From Phycisphaerae bacterium (GTDB lineage Bacteria; Chloroflexota; Anaerolineae; 4572-78; J111): DNA of 34,903 nt. Both the position numbers and the translations under genes were made by a program. The first letter of the stretch is position 1. Each line of letters begins with the position of its first letter. The notes under the pieces are model-generated. The model worked only from the letters and a program-made list of their open reading frames with translations. It searched no databases and was not told where the DNA came from. This document shows positions 24,474 through 33,160 of the stretch, piece by piece. The stretch covers positions 1 through 34,903 of the forward strand of contig JANQQF010000063.1 of the NCBI GenBank assembly GCA_028285035.1, written 5' to 3'.

Positions 24474-24512
24474 CCCAAAACGAGCCAAGACCGCGTTTTG
24501 GGACTTAGGAGG
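24474..24512 (+). promoter_or_regulatory. Leader hairpin and ribosome binding site of the DUF5989-carbamoyltransferase operon
   Basis: CCCAAAACG (24474-24482) pairs exactly with CGTTTTGGG (24494-24502). A perfect AGGAGG follows within 10 bases and precedes the ATG at 24518. The hairpin is close enough to affect ribosome access or to define the 5' end of the message. Confidence 0.45.
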
Positions 24513-24517
24513 ATAAA

Positions 24518-24697
24518 ATGTCAAACTTCTTTAAAGGGTTGGTAACCAACACAGGGGTGTTGGGCGAAATCTTGATGTTTTTGTGGTCACGTAAATTTTA
24601 TTGGATGATCCCGATGATTGTTGTGCTCTTACTTTTTGGTGCACTTGTTCTGTTTAGTGGTAGTGCGGCAGCGCCATTTATTTACACACTATTCTAG
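24518..24697 (+). CDS. DUF5989 family small membrane protein
   Basis: This 59-residue protein has one membrane helix (about 29-49). Its layout is characteristic of DUF5989: a short amphipathic N-terminus with LGEILMFLWSRKFYWMIP, the helix, and the C-terminal SAAAPFIYTLF, which is close to the family's invariant ending. The family is known almost only from genes beside NodU/CmcH-type carbamoyltransferases, as here, and its function is not known. A strong AGGAGG stands 5 bases before the ATG. The stop (24695-24697) lies 8 bases before the next gene. Confidence 0.85.
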   Translation: MSNFFKGLVTNTGVLGEILMFLWSRKFYWMIPMIVVLLLFGALVLFSGSAAAPFIYTLF

Positions 24698-24705
24698 GTT
24701 GACCA

Positions 24706-24933
24706 ATGGACTTAAAACGCGCATGGGAAGGCTGGCAAGGGTTTGGCAAGTTTTTGGGAATCCTGGTGGGCCGTTTAGCCCTATCTACTTTTTATTTTAC
24801 TGTCTTTGTTCCTTGGGGCATCGTTAGCACGCTGTTTGCAGATCAACTGAGCATCAAGACCGTGCCCTCGCCAAAATGGATAGCCCGCGAAACGGGTGAT
24901 CAAACTGTCGATCAAGTGTTGAGGCAATATTAA
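24706..24933 (+). CDS. Small membrane protein of the carbamoyltransferase operon
   Basis: The 75-residue protein has one clear hydrophobic stretch (about 18-46: LGILVGRLALSTFYFTVFVPWGI), an N-terminal amphipathic DLKRAWEGWQGF and a soluble tail with PSPKWIARE. Small proteins of this kind often stand between the DUF5989 gene and the carbamoyltransferase gene, but I know no function for them. Its stop overlaps the next start by one base (TAATG at 24931-24935), so the three genes are tightly coupled and the product may be a membrane partner of the carbamoyltransferase. Confidence 0.75.
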   Translation: MDLKRAWEGWQGFGKFLGILVGRLALSTFYFTVFVPWGIVSTLFADQLSIKTVPSPKWIARETGDQTVDQVLRQY

Positions 24934-26771
24934 TGAATATTCTGGGAATTTCTTGCTACTATCACGATGCGGCTGCCGCGTTGCTGGTAGATGGGCAGCT
25001 AATTGCGGCGGCTGAAGAGGAACGCTTCACTCGTAAGAAGCACGACAGCCGCTTTCCAGATCAGGCTGTCAAATTTTGTCTCAAACAGGCTAGGATTACC
25101 CCTGATGATTTGGATTACGTTGTTTTCTATGAAAAACCGTTGGTGAAGTTTGAGCGCATTTTGCGGACCTCAATGAGCACCTTTCCAAAATCTTGGGTCG
25201 TTTTCCGCGAGTCGATGAGCACCTGGTTTGATGAAAAGCTGTGGATTAAGAGTAAGCTGCAAACAGGAGTTGGGGTGCCAGCTAACAAGATTCTCTTTGT
25301 GGAACACCACCTCACCCACGCAGCGAGTTCCATGTTCTGCTCGCCCTATGAAGATGCGGCTGTTATTACGGTCGATGGCGTGGGAGAGTGGACCACCGCC
25401 TCGATGGGTAAGGCGACGGCCAACTGGAATGGTAACGGTCAGAAAAATCACATCTCGCTTGATAATGAGCTGCGCTTCCCTCATTCCTTAGGACTGCTCT
25501 ACTCTGCCTTCACCGCCTACCTCGGCTTCCGGGTTAACAACGGTGAGTATAAGGTGATGGGGATGGCCCCGTATGGAACACCAAAGTACTTGGATGATAT
25601 ACACAAAGTGGTTCAGGTGGATAATGAGGGCGGCATTACCCTCGATATGAGTTACTTCAGTTTTCATCACTCCACCCAACACACCTTTAACTCTAAATTC
25701 GAAGAGCTGTTTGGCCCCAAACGTCAACCTGAAGCGGAATTCTTTACTGAACAAACTCACCCAGCCAAAGATCACCCTGACTGGGATGATCGGACGGCAG
25801 CACAAAATCAGAAGTATGCTGATATTGCTGCTAGTATTCAACGGGCTACCGAAGAAATTGTCTTAAAAATGGCCCACGCGGCGCATCAAAAAAGTGGCTC
25901 CAAAAATTTGATTATGGCTGGTGGGGTGGCCCTCAATAGTGTGGCCAATGGCCGGATTGTTCGTGAGAGTCCGTTTGAGAACGTCTATATCCAGCCCGCT
26001 GCGGGTGATGCTGGTGGGGCGATTGGCGCGGCCTTGTACGCCTACCATGTTATCTTTGGGCATCCTCGTAAATTCACAATGGAGCACGCCTATTGGGGGG
26101 CGGAGTATCCCGCCAGTGATATGGTATCGGCCATTAAAGCGAGCGGCTTTGCCTATGAAGAGTTTGATGACGATGACAAAATGTTGGATCAGGTGGTCGA
26201 TACCTTGCTCAATCGCAAGGTTGTGAGCTGGTATCGTGGTCGCTTTGAGTGGGGGCCTCGCGCCTTAGGACATCGCTCAATCTTGGCCGATCCTCGCTTT
26301 GATGAGATGAAAGAAATCGTTAATACTAAAATTAAGTTTCGTGAGCCGTTCCGTCCCTTTGCGCCGGTGGTTATTGAGGAGCGAGCCCACGAATATTTCA
26401 ACACACCAAATTTAGATAAGCAGTATCCACCCCGCTATATGTTGATGGTCTCTGGTATTCCTGAGGATAAGTGGGACAAAATTCAGGCAGTGTGCCACAA
26501 CGGCACCGGCCGCCTACAAAGCGTACGGGAAGAGTGGAATTCTGGCTACTACAACGTCATCAAGAAATTTGGTGAAGCGACTGGTGTACCTGTTTTGCTC
26601 AATACCTCCTTCAACCTACGTGGCGAACCCATCGTCACCACCCCGACTGAAGCCTTGAACACTTTCGCCGCTTCGGATATCGATCAAATGGTAATGGGAC
26701 AGTTCCTAGTGAAAAAGCCGGAAGGCTTTGAAGCACTCGGTTCTCACCTCAGCCCCGATCAAGTCGATTAA
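24933..26771 (+). CDS. Carbamoyltransferase, NodU/CmcH family
   Basis: The 612-residue enzyme has the two-part build of O-carbamoyltransferases. The N-terminal Kae1-like domain begins with ILGISCYYHDAAAALL (His11) and contains HHLTHAAS with His125 and His129 (metal-binding HxxxH), ITVDGVGEW, NNGEYKVMGMAPYG and MAGGVALNSVANGR. The C-terminal part from about residue 410 has WYRGRFEWGPRALGHRSILADPR, FRPFAPVV and LNTSFNLRGEPIV. Known members use carbamoyl phosphate and ATP to carbamoylate hydroxyl groups of nodulation factors, antibiotics or saxitoxin. The acceptor here is unknown, and no biosynthetic cluster is nearby. The two small membrane proteins before it suggest a membrane-linked substrate. 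A strong terminator follows. Confidence 0.93.
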   Translation: MNILGISCYYHDAAAALLVDGQLIAAAEEERFTRKKHDSRFPDQAVKFCLKQARITPDDLDYVVFYEKPLVKFERILRTSMSTFPKSWVVFRESMSTWFDEKLWIKSKLQTGVGVPANKILFVEHHLTHAASSMFCSPYEDAAVITVDGVGEWTTASMGKATANWNGNGQKNHISLDNELRFPHSLGLLYSAFTAYLGFRVNNGEYKVMGMAPYGTPKYLDDIHKVVQVDNEGGITLDMSYFSFHHSTQHTFNSKFEELFGPKRQPEAEFFTEQTHPAKDHPDWDDRTAAQNQKYADIAASIQRATEEIVLKMAHAAHQKSGSKNLIMAGGVALNSVANGRIVRESPFENVYIQPAAGDAGGAIGAALYAYHVIFGHPRKFTMEHAYWGAEYPASDMVSAIKASGFAYEEFDDDDKMLDQVVDTLLNRKVVSWYRGRFEWGPRALGHRSILADPRFDEMKEIVNTKIKFREPFRPFAPVVIEERAHEYFNTPNLDKQYPPRYMLMVSGIPEDKWDKIQAVCHNGTGRLQSVREEWNSGYYNVIKKFGEATGVPVLLNTSFNLRGEPIVTTPTEALNTFAASDIDQMVMGQFLVKKPEGFEALGSHLSPDQVD

Positions 26772-26800
26772 GTCCGAGCTTGGATCTTTCTTGAAAATGA

Positions 26801-26834
26801 AAAATCCGCCCCAAACTTTGGGGCGGATTTTTTT
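26801..26834. terminator. Strong bidirectional terminator between convergent genes
   Basis: AAAATCCGCCCC (26801-26812) pairs perfectly with 26820-26831 over a 7-base loop, with T-runs on both strands. It can end the carbamoyltransferase operon and the opposing DUF1203 gene. Confidence 0.9.
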
Positions 26835-26850
26835 GTACTCTAAATAAAAA

Positions 26851-27324
26851 TCAAGCCCGCCGAACTGTACAATTAAAACAGCCAGGATTAGCATTGTGAA
26901 TTTGTTGATATTCAACCTGACTGTTTTCGAAAATCGTCCTAATCGTTTGCTCCAGGTCCATCCCTGGTACGACTTTAGCATCAATCATAAACCCAGCTGA
27001 ATTGTAGGCCCGTATGGATAAAAGCCGATGATGAAGCATAACAGGAATTTCATTGATGGTACAGGCTGCTGTTTGGGCTGTCTCTCGGACAAAGATTGGC
27101 CCTGATGACCGATAAGGCGAGGGTGCATTGTGATGCATAAAGGTTAAGGCCAAAACGCGCTCCCCAACCTCAGCATCTTCCAACGAGACGCGACAGGGAA
27201 ATCCGGGTTTTTCGTCAACGGTCACCCAGGTTGCGTTATTTGCCAGTAACGCTTCGTTACTAAGGTCAAAAAATCCTTCAAATTGCTCAATTTTTAATGG
27301 TTCAAAAATAAAATCGGATGTCAT
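26851..27324 (-). CDS. DUF1203 family protein
   Basis: From the ATG at 27324 the protein has 157 residues, the usual length of the family. Family blocks are visible: a start like FIFEPLKIEQFEGFFDLS, PGFPCRVSLEDAEVGERVLALTFMHH, and SPYRSSGPIFVRE. Near the end, RLLSIRAYNS and a final CFNCTVRR follow. The His-rich and Cys-containing positions may bind a metal, but no function is known. I start at 27324 because AGGAG lies 8-9 bases before it; the upstream extension to 27387 lacks family similarity. The bidirectional terminator at 26801-26834 serves its 3' end. Confidence 0.8.
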   Translation of the reverse strand: MTSDFIFEPLKIEQFEGFFDLSNEALLANNATWVTVDEKPGFPCRVSLEDAEVGERVLALTFMHHNAPSPYRSSGPIFVRETAQTAACTINEIPVMLHHRLLSIRAYNSAGFMIDAKVVPGMDLEQTIRTIFENSQVEYQQIHNANPGCFNCTVRRA

Positions 27325-27416
27325 TATCATTGCTCCTAAACTTGATTTGTGTTTATCAGTATAGAGCGTTCTCTGGGCAATAGACACCCGATTCTTGCTG
27401 CGTTTGTTTGAAATTT

Positions 27417-28064
27417 TTACACCCGAATCATATCAACCACCTGCCGTTCGTCATCGTAAATCACATATGATGGCTGCGCCGAGTCCTCTGGCTCACCCAC
27501 ACTCCCCACCCCAATCACCCAGATGTCGCCTTCTGACAATTTTAGATGAGACTGATTGGTGATTTTTTGTATGCCCTTACTTTCCGTGTGACGCCAAGCA
27601 ATTTGTTGGTGTGTATGACCGTGAAACAGAAGCGGGACTTGCGCTTGTTTTAAGATTGTGATTGTCTGTTGGAGATGTACACTTCGATTATCAAGCTTTG
27701 GGAAAAGACTCGAGAGCGAAAGGGTGTGACGTTTAGAGAAGAAATCATCAAAGGGTTGAATCTGTTCGGGCCAATGCGGGGCGGCGTGAGTCAGCCAGAA
27801 ATGAGTTTCCCTATGGATTGGTGGTAATTCAAGGGTCCATTGCTTGTTTTCTGGGCTAAAAGATACCCAACTAATGAGTTCCCAATTGCCAAAGACGGTG
27901 GTGATGCCTAATTCTCGTAATCGCGTAACACACGCATCCTTGCCATATTCTCCAATGTCGCCGAGACAAAAGTAATGATCAACCTGTCGTGATTGGGCGT
28001 GGTCAAGCACCTTGTCTAGGGCATGTATTTTATTGTGAATGTCCGAAAAGATGGCGTAGCGCAT
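27417..28064 (-). CDS. Calcineurin-like metallophosphoesterase (YfcE-like)
   Basis: The 215-residue enzyme has the metal-binding motifs of the superfamily in order: SDIH (Asp8, His10), GD in FCLGDIGE (Asp36), GNWE (Asn60, in place of the common GNHD), LTHA (His93) and GHTH (149-152). Such enzymes hydrolyse phosphodiesters or phosphomonoesters with two bound metals. The GNW form and small size fit the YfcE/MJ0936-type group. The physiological substrate is unknown. It is a single gene, divergent from the transporter operon; the intervening 190 bases hold an inverted repeat and the TTAACGC array. Confidence 0.85.
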   Translation of the reverse strand: MRYAIFSDIHNKIHALDKVLDHAQSRQVDHYFCLGDIGEYGKDACVTRLRELGITTVFGNWELISWVSFSPENKQWTLELPPIHRETHFWLTHAAPHWPEQIQPFDDFFSKRHTLSLSSLFPKLDNRSVHLQQTITILKQAQVPLLFHGHTHQQIAWRHTESKGIQKITNQSHLKLSEGDIWVIGVGSVGEPEDSAQPSYVIYDDERQVVDMIRV

Positions 28065-28079
28065 AGGTGTGCAAGAGCA

Positions 28080-28170
28080 GAGATTAACAATTAGAGAGTA
28101 TTGAAATTAATTATGACTATGTTTGCAATAATCTCCTAATCTCTAATCTTCAAATCTCTAAATTAATCTC
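28080..28170. repeat. Imperfect inverted-repeat element before the LivG operon
   Basis: GAGATTAACAATTAGAGA (from 28080) is an imperfect reverse complement of TCTCTAAATTAATCTC (28155-28170). TAATCT motifs recur between. It resembles other small dispersed hairpin elements in this window. Confidence 0.4.
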
Positions 28171-28175
28171 CCCTG

Positions 28176-28226
28176 TTAACGCTTTCGTTAACGCTTGATT
28201 AACACCAGGCGTGATACAGTTAACGC
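28176..28226 (+). promoter_or_regulatory. Array of TTAACGC heptamers before the LivG gene
   Basis: TTAACGC occurs at 28176, 28188 and 28220, with a variant TTAACAC at 28199. Steps are 12, 11 and 21 bases, close to one and two helical turns, so the sites face the same side of the helix. The last copy ends 29 bases before the start codon. It is most likely a multi-site operator for the transporter operon. Confidence 0.55.
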
Positions 28227-28255
28227 TATATGCCAAAAAAACGGGGAAAAGAGCA

Positions 28256-29095
28256 ATGACGCGAGGCATGACCCACAACCTCAATGGAAGTACCCTGTCG
28301 TCCGGGGATCTACAGCTTAAGATTGAAAATGTGAGCCTCAGTTTTGGGGGGGTGAAGGCGATTAATGACGTCAGCTTGGATGTATTTCAGGGTGAAATCG
28401 TGGCCGTCATCGGGCCCAACGGGGCGGGCAAGACCAGTCTCCTCAACTGTATGAGCGGCGTTTACCACCCACAAGAAGGACGAATCCTCTTTTATAATAA
28501 CAACCGTGAATATGAATTGACCAAGATGCGACCCTACAAAATCGCCGAAGCAGGGGTGGCACGTTCATTTCAAAATATCGAGCTATTTCGACATATGACC
28601 GTGCTTGATAACTTGATGATGGGCCGCCATGTGCATTTGAAATCGAATGTTTTCCAAGCTGCGTGGTTTTGGGGAAGCACCCGCCGTGAAGAAATCGCAC
28701 ATCGGGAGTATATTGAAGATGTGATCGATTTGCTTGAGATTCAGGCCATTCGAAAGCAGGCCGTGGGTTCGTTATCCTATGGCTTGCAGAAGCGAGTGGA
28801 ACTTGGTCGGGCTTTGGCCTTGCAGCCAGGCATCCTCATCATCGATGAGCCGATGGCCGGGATGAATGTCGAAGAGAAGGAAGATATGGCTCGCTTCATT
28901 CTTGATGTAAATGAAGAACACGGCGTGACCATCGTCCTGATCGAGCACGACATGGGCGTTGTGATGAGCATCTCCGACCGCGTGGCTGTGCTCGACTTTG
29001 GGACAAAGATCGGTGACGGTACACCTGATGAAGTCCAACGTAATCCCGACGTGATTCAGGCCTATTTAGGGCAGCAACACGAGATGGTTGAGTAA
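28256..29095 (+). CDS. livG: Branched-chain-amino-acid-type ABC transporter ATP-binding protein (LivG)
   Basis: The 279-residue ATPase has Walker A GPNGAGKT (53-60), the signature LSYGLQKRVELGRAL, Walker B ILIIDEPMAGMN and the H-loop EHDMGVVM. The long insert after Walker A (VYHPQEGRI to FQNIELFRHMTVLDNLMMG) and the ending DEVQRNPDVIQAYLG are typical of LivG. It powers uptake through the LivH-LivM channel. I chose the ATG at 28256 because a GTG start at 28211 would place coding sequence over the TTAACGC array, and GGGGAAAAGAG precedes 28256. The companion ATPase LivF is not in the window and may follow livJ beyond the right edge. Confidence 0.9.
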   Translation: MTRGMTHNLNGSTLSSGDLQLKIENVSLSFGGVKAINDVSLDVFQGEIVAVIGPNGAGKTSLLNCMSGVYHPQEGRILFYNNNREYELTKMRPYKIAEAGVARSFQNIELFRHMTVLDNLMMGRHVHLKSNVFQAAWFWGSTRREEIAHREYIEDVIDLLEIQAIRKQAVGSLSYGLQKRVELGRALALQPGILIIDEPMAGMNVEEKEDMARFILDVNEEHGVTIVLIEHDMGVVMSISDRVAVLDFGTKIGDGTPDEVQRNPDVIQAYLGQQHEMVE

Positions 29096-29100
29096 ATATA

Positions 29101-29162
29101 GTAATTAGTAAACAGTAACTGATGTTGTACTGACCTGCCTTAAATTACCGTTTACTAATTAC
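29101..29162. repeat. Inverted repeat between livG and the acyl-CoA synthetase gene
   Basis: GTAATTAGTAAAC (29101-29113) pairs perfectly with 29150-29162, and four more pairs follow inside after one mismatch. There is no T-run, so this is a dispersed repeat or an mRNA-processing hairpin rather than a clear terminator. Confidence 0.5.
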
Positions 29163-29187
29163 CATTTACCTCTTTTGGAGTTAAACA

Positions 29188-31089
29188 ATGGGTGAAACCT
29201 TTCCACAATTATTAGTCGAACGGGCCAAGGAGCACGGCCACGATAAAGTTGCTTTGCGCGAGAAGGATTTTGGCATTTGGCAGAATGTCACGTGGGCGGA
29301 GTATCTGGAGAATGTGAAACATTTCTGCCTAGGGCTAGTGAGTTTGGGCTTAGAGAGCACCGATACCGTAGCCATTATCGGGGACAATCGGCCAGAGTGG
29401 GTTTACTCAGAATTGGCTGCGCAATCGGCTGGGGCTAAAAGCATTGGTATTTACCAGGATGCCATCGTTTCCGAGATGATCTATATCATCACCCACGCTG
29501 ATGTGAAGTTTATCGTGGTTGAGGATCAGGAGCAGGTTGATAAAATTTTGGAGATGTGGGACGACTTACCCAATGTGCAGAGGGTGATTTATTACGACCC
29601 CAAGGGGTTGCGCAATTACACCGAAGATTTCCTGATGTACTTCCCCGATGTTCAGGCCTTGGGGCGTGAGTATGAAAAAGATTTCCCAAACTGGTTTGAA
29701 CAGAGCGTGGCGCAGGGCAAAGGCTCTGATATTGCCGTTCTGTCGACGACCTCAGGAACGACAGGTAAGCCCAAACTGGCCATGATGACCCACGCCAATA
29801 TGATTACGATGGGCCGTCGCATGATGGATGTGGACCCCATCAATCTAGGTGAAAATTTTGTCAGTTTTCTCCCGTTAGCCTGGATGGGCGAGCAGATGAT
29901 CTCCTTCGCCTGTAGCCTTCAACAAGGCTTCACCCTTAACTTCCCTGAGGCCCCTGAAACTGTACAGTTGAATATTCGCGAGATCGGCCCAGTGGCGATG
30001 TTTAGTCCGCCTCGCATTTGGGAAAATTTGATTAGCCAGGTCCAGGTGAAAATTCAGGATGCGTCACCCTTTAAGCAACGAATGTACAACTGGGCTTTGC
30101 CTATTGGCTATGAGATGGCCGATGTACGCTTTAAGAAGGAAACACCCAACTTTGGCTTGAAGCTACGGTACTTTCTGGCTGATTGGATGGTCTTTAAATT
30201 GATTAAAGATCAATTGGGCCTTCGTCACCTCAATCGAGCCTATACCGGGGGGGCAGCTTTGGGGCCAGATGTCTTCCGCTTTTTCCATGCGCTGGGGGTG
30301 AACCTTAAGCAAATTTATGGACAAACCGAGGTGAGTGGTATCGCTGTGGTGCACCGTGATGGTGATATTAAATTCCAAACAGTAGGTGTCCCGCTGCCCG
30401 AAACCGACATCAAAATCGCTGACAATGGCGAAATTTTGGTGCGCTCATCAGCCGTGTTTGATGGTTACTATGGCAATGAAGATGCTACCAGAGAGGCTCT
30501 GATTGATGGCTGGATGCACTCTGGTGATGCAGGTTATTTTGATGATGACGGTCATCTGATTGTCATTGATCGGGTGCAGGATGTGATGACCTTGCATGAT
30601 GGTACGAAATTTAGCCCGCAATTTATTGAAAACAAGCTGAAATTTAGCCCTTACATTCGTGAGGCGGTGGTTTTTGGGGGGGACTGGCCCTTTGTTACGT
30701 CGATGATCAATATTGATATGGAAAACACAGGGAAATGGGCTGAAAATCAACAGATTGCCTACACCACCTACACTGATTTGGCCCAGAAACCGGAAGTGTA
30801 TCAGTTGATCCGGCAGCATATCGAAGATTCGAATAAAGATTTACCCGAGGCGGCCCGAATTCAGCGTTTCTTGCTCCTACACAAAGAGCTGGATGCGGAT
30901 GATGCTGAGTTGACCCGGACCCGTAAAGTTCGCCGTAAGTTTGTGGCTCAGCGCTACGATGACATTATTTCAGCCTTGTACAGCCAAAATGACCACCTTG
31001 ATATCGAGTCAACCATTACCTATCAAGATGGTCGAACTGCGACCTTGCAAACCCGTTTGCGGATCGAGGCGCTAAATGGCAACTCTTAG
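29188..31089 (+). CDS. Long-chain acyl-CoA synthetase (AMP-forming, FadD/FAA1-like)
   Basis: The 633-residue adenylate-forming enzyme activates a carboxylic acid with ATP and joins it to CoA. The phosphate loop is STTSGTTGKPKLAMMTHAN (186-204). The adenine motif is IYGQTEVSG, followed by the motif with HSGDAGYFDDDGHL and the hinge IDRVQDVMTLHDGTKFSP; the C-terminal lobe carries LTRTRKVRRKF. The length and the large N-terminal domain fit the long-chain group rather than the acetate group, but the exact acid is unknown. It stands between livG and livH, suggesting that the acid is imported by the same transporter and trapped as a CoA ester. A GGAG stands close before the ATG. Confidence 0.9.
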   Translation: MGETFPQLLVERAKEHGHDKVALREKDFGIWQNVTWAEYLENVKHFCLGLVSLGLESTDTVAIIGDNRPEWVYSELAAQSAGAKSIGIYQDAIVSEMIYIITHADVKFIVVEDQEQVDKILEMWDDLPNVQRVIYYDPKGLRNYTEDFLMYFPDVQALGREYEKDFPNWFEQSVAQGKGSDIAVLSTTSGTTGKPKLAMMTHANMITMGRRMMDVDPINLGENFVSFLPLAWMGEQMISFACSLQQGFTLNFPEAPETVQLNIREIGPVAMFSPPRIWENLISQVQVKIQDASPFKQRMYNWALPIGYEMADVRFKKETPNFGLKLRYFLADWMVFKLIKDQLGLRHLNRAYTGGAALGPDVFRFFHALGVNLKQIYGQTEVSGIAVVHRDGDIKFQTVGVPLPETDIKIADNGEILVRSSAVFDGYYGNEDATREALIDGWMHSGDAGYFDDDGHLIVIDRVQDVMTLHDGTKFSPQFIENKLKFSPYIREAVVFGGDWPFVTSMINIDMENTGKWAENQQIAYTTYTDLAQKPEVYQLIRQHIEDSNKDLPEAARIQRFLLLHKELDADDAELTRTRKVRRKFVAQRYDDIISALYSQNDHLDIESTITYQDGRTATLQTRLRIEALNGNS

Positions 31090-31222
31090 GGTTTATAGGG
31101 TTTGTTGAGTTTATGGGGGGGTAAAGATTTAATGTTATGAGACTTGTATTGTGAAGATCGGCTTGATTAGCTGACCTACCACTAATCACTACCCACTAAC
31201 CACTATTTCTGAGGGATACCTA

Positions 31223-32095
31223 ATGGACCAATTTATCCAATTGACGTTTACTGGTTTGACTAACGGGGCAGTTTTGGCTTTGGCTGCGCTGGGGTTTGTC
31301 CTAATTTATAAAGCCAGCGATGTGATCAATTTTGCGCAAGGTGAATTCCTGCTAATCGGGGCCTATGTGGCCTTTGGGGTCATTCAGCAGCTCGGAATGC
31401 CCTGGACTGTTGGCATTTTTGCCACGGTCGTTGTGGCTGTGATTGTCGGGGTGGTACTAGAGCGATTTGTGCTGCGTCCGATGATTGGTGAGCCGATTAT
31501 CTCGCTGATTATGGTCACGATTGGGTTGGCCAGTTTACTGCAGGCCATCGTGAACACGATTTGGGGAACGGGTGAGTTTGCCTTCCCGGCCTTTATTCCC
31601 AGCGAGCCAATTAATATTATGGGTGCTGCTGTAACCACCGATAAATTATGGGCCATTGGTATCGCGGCGGTTTTCTTGATCGGCTTCTCCATTTTCTTCC
31701 AACGCTCCAGCGACGGAATTGCGATGCGAGCGGTGGCCGATGATCAGCAAGCGGCCCTATCGATGGGGATCAGTGTGAAGCGGGTGTTCGCGCTGGCGTG
31801 GTCGATTGCAGCGGTGACGGCAGCGATTGGTGGAATTATCGTGGCCAATATTCTGGGCGTGAGCGGGAATATTACAGGGATTGGTTTGCGAGTGTTTCCT
31901 GTCGTGATCCTGGGAGGGCTTGACTCGATTCCCGGTGCTGTTATTGGTGGCATCATCATCGGGCTGCTGGAAGCCTACGCAGGTGGGTTTGTCGGCGGTG
32001 GTTTAAATACCGTCATCCCCTTCATCACTTTGGTTGTGATTTTGATGATCCGACCTTATGGCCTGTTTGGTCAAGAAATTATTGAGAGGGTGTAG
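31223..32095 (+). CDS. livH: Branched-chain-amino-acid-type ABC transporter permease (LivH)
   Basis: The 290-residue membrane protein has about eight hydrophobic helices. LivH traits are visible: LTNGAVLALAALGFVLIYKASDVINFAQGEFLLIGAY at the N-terminus, the cytoplasmic RSSDGIAMRAVADDQQAALSMGISVKRVFALAWSIAA (the ATPase-contact loop), and GLDSIPGAVIGGIIIGLLE near the end. It forms half of the membrane channel with LivM. GAGGG lies 7-8 bases before the ATG. The gene is followed after 3 bases by livM. The 130-base gap before it shows no clear terminator, so readthrough from the acyl-CoA synthetase gene is likely. Confidence 0.92.
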   Translation: MDQFIQLTFTGLTNGAVLALAALGFVLIYKASDVINFAQGEFLLIGAYVAFGVIQQLGMPWTVGIFATVVVAVIVGVVLERFVLRPMIGEPIISLIMVTIGLASLLQAIVNTIWGTGEFAFPAFIPSEPINIMGAAVTTDKLWAIGIAAVFLIGFSIFFQRSSDGIAMRAVADDQQAALSMGISVKRVFALAWSIAAVTAAIGGIIVANILGVSGNITGIGLRVFPVVILGGLDSIPGAVIGGIIIGLLEAYAGGFVGGGLNTVIPFITLVVILMIRPYGLFGQEIIERV

Positions 32096-32098
32096 TGC

Positions 32099-33142
32099 AT
32101 GGACAGTGGAGTCTTTTTCAATGATTATGCCAGTGATATGGGCCTGCGGCGGATGCCTGCCCAGAAGGTCCGCATTGCCCTGGCTATCGCCTTTGTGCTA
32201 ATTGCTCCGTGGTTTGCTAACAATTTTCAGTTAACACTGCTGAACCAAATCGGGATTGCGGCGATTGGGGCGATTGGGCTAAACATTTTAGTGGGCTATA
32301 CCGGTCAGATCAGTCTGGGGCAGGGTGGTTTTATGGCCGTTGGGGCCTACACCGCAGGGGTTTTGGCTAAGGATTTGGGCTTACCCTTTTATGTGACTAT
32401 TCCGATTGCCTGTTTTGTCACAGCGATTATCGGTGGCGTGTTTGGTATTCCATCCCTCCGATTGAAAGGGCTGTATCTGGCGATCGCCACTTTGGCCGCG
32501 CAGCAAATCATCAACTGGATTGTGACCAACTGGGAAGTGGTGACTGGTGGGGTTGATGCTTTGGTTCTGCCGACGCCGCACCTGTTTAGCATCCGCCTTA
32601 GCTCAGAGTTCTCCTTCTATTGGGTGATTCTCTTCTGCTTGGTCCTCACTATTTTTGCGGCCTCGAACCTGATGCGGTCGAGGGTCGGGCGAGCCTTTAT
32701 CGCCATTCGTGACCAAGATATTGCGGCTGAAGTGATGGGGGTAAATGTATTCCAATACAAAGTGTTGGCCTTTGCCACTTCATCCTTCTTTGTGGGATTA
32801 TCTGGGGCCTTGACAGCTCACTGGCGAACGATCATTTCTTGGGAACGCTTCACCATTGATACCTCGATTCTGTTTTTGGCGATGATTATTATCGGCGGGT
32901 TAGGCTCGATTTCTGGCTCGATTTACGGGGCCGCCTTTATGACCCTTTTGCCTGCAATTTTGAACAACATTGGCCGTGGTCTTGATGATGTTATTCCGGC
33001 AATCAGTCGTATCATCCCATTTCTGCAGCAGGCAATGTTTGGCTTGGTCATTGTACTGTTCTTGATTTTTGAGCCGGAAGGGTTAGCAAAAATCTGGCGT
33101 AATATCAAGGATTACTTCAGGTTGTGGCCATTTTCTTACTGA
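32099..33142 (+). CDS. livM: Branched-chain-amino-acid-type ABC transporter permease (LivM)
   Basis: The 347-residue membrane protein pairs with LivH. It has the LivM pattern NILVGYTGQISLGQGGFMAVGAYTAGVL, GIPSLRLKGLYLAIATLAAQQI, the ATPase-contact loop RSRVGRAFIAIRDQDIAAEVMGVNVFQYKVLAFATSSF, and IIGGLGSISGSIYGAAF, ending LIFEPEGLAKIWRNIKDYF. About nine helices are seen, with a short N-terminal cytoplasmic segment. A later ATG (codon 15) is possible, but the first one is placed 3 bases after the livH stop with GAGGG upstream, so translation is coupled. Confidence 0.92.
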   Translation: MDSGVFFNDYASDMGLRRMPAQKVRIALAIAFVLIAPWFANNFQLTLLNQIGIAAIGAIGLNILVGYTGQISLGQGGFMAVGAYTAGVLAKDLGLPFYVTIPIACFVTAIIGGVFGIPSLRLKGLYLAIATLAAQQIINWIVTNWEVVTGGVDALVLPTPHLFSIRLSSEFSFYWVILFCLVLTIFAASNLMRSRVGRAFIAIRDQDIAAEVMGVNVFQYKVLAFATSSFFVGLSGALTAHWRTIISWERFTIDTSILFLAMIIIGGLGSISGSIYGAAFMTLLPAILNNIGRGLDDVIPAISRIIPFLQQAMFGLVIVLFLIFEPEGLAKIWRNIKDYFRLWPFSY

Positions 33143-33160
33143 CGTAGCTATGATCACTTT

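Noticed and set aside
28211..28255. GTG start extending livG upstream
   Set aside because: It would make the last TTAACGC site coding and adds residues without family similarity. The ATG at 28256 has a purine-rich site before it.
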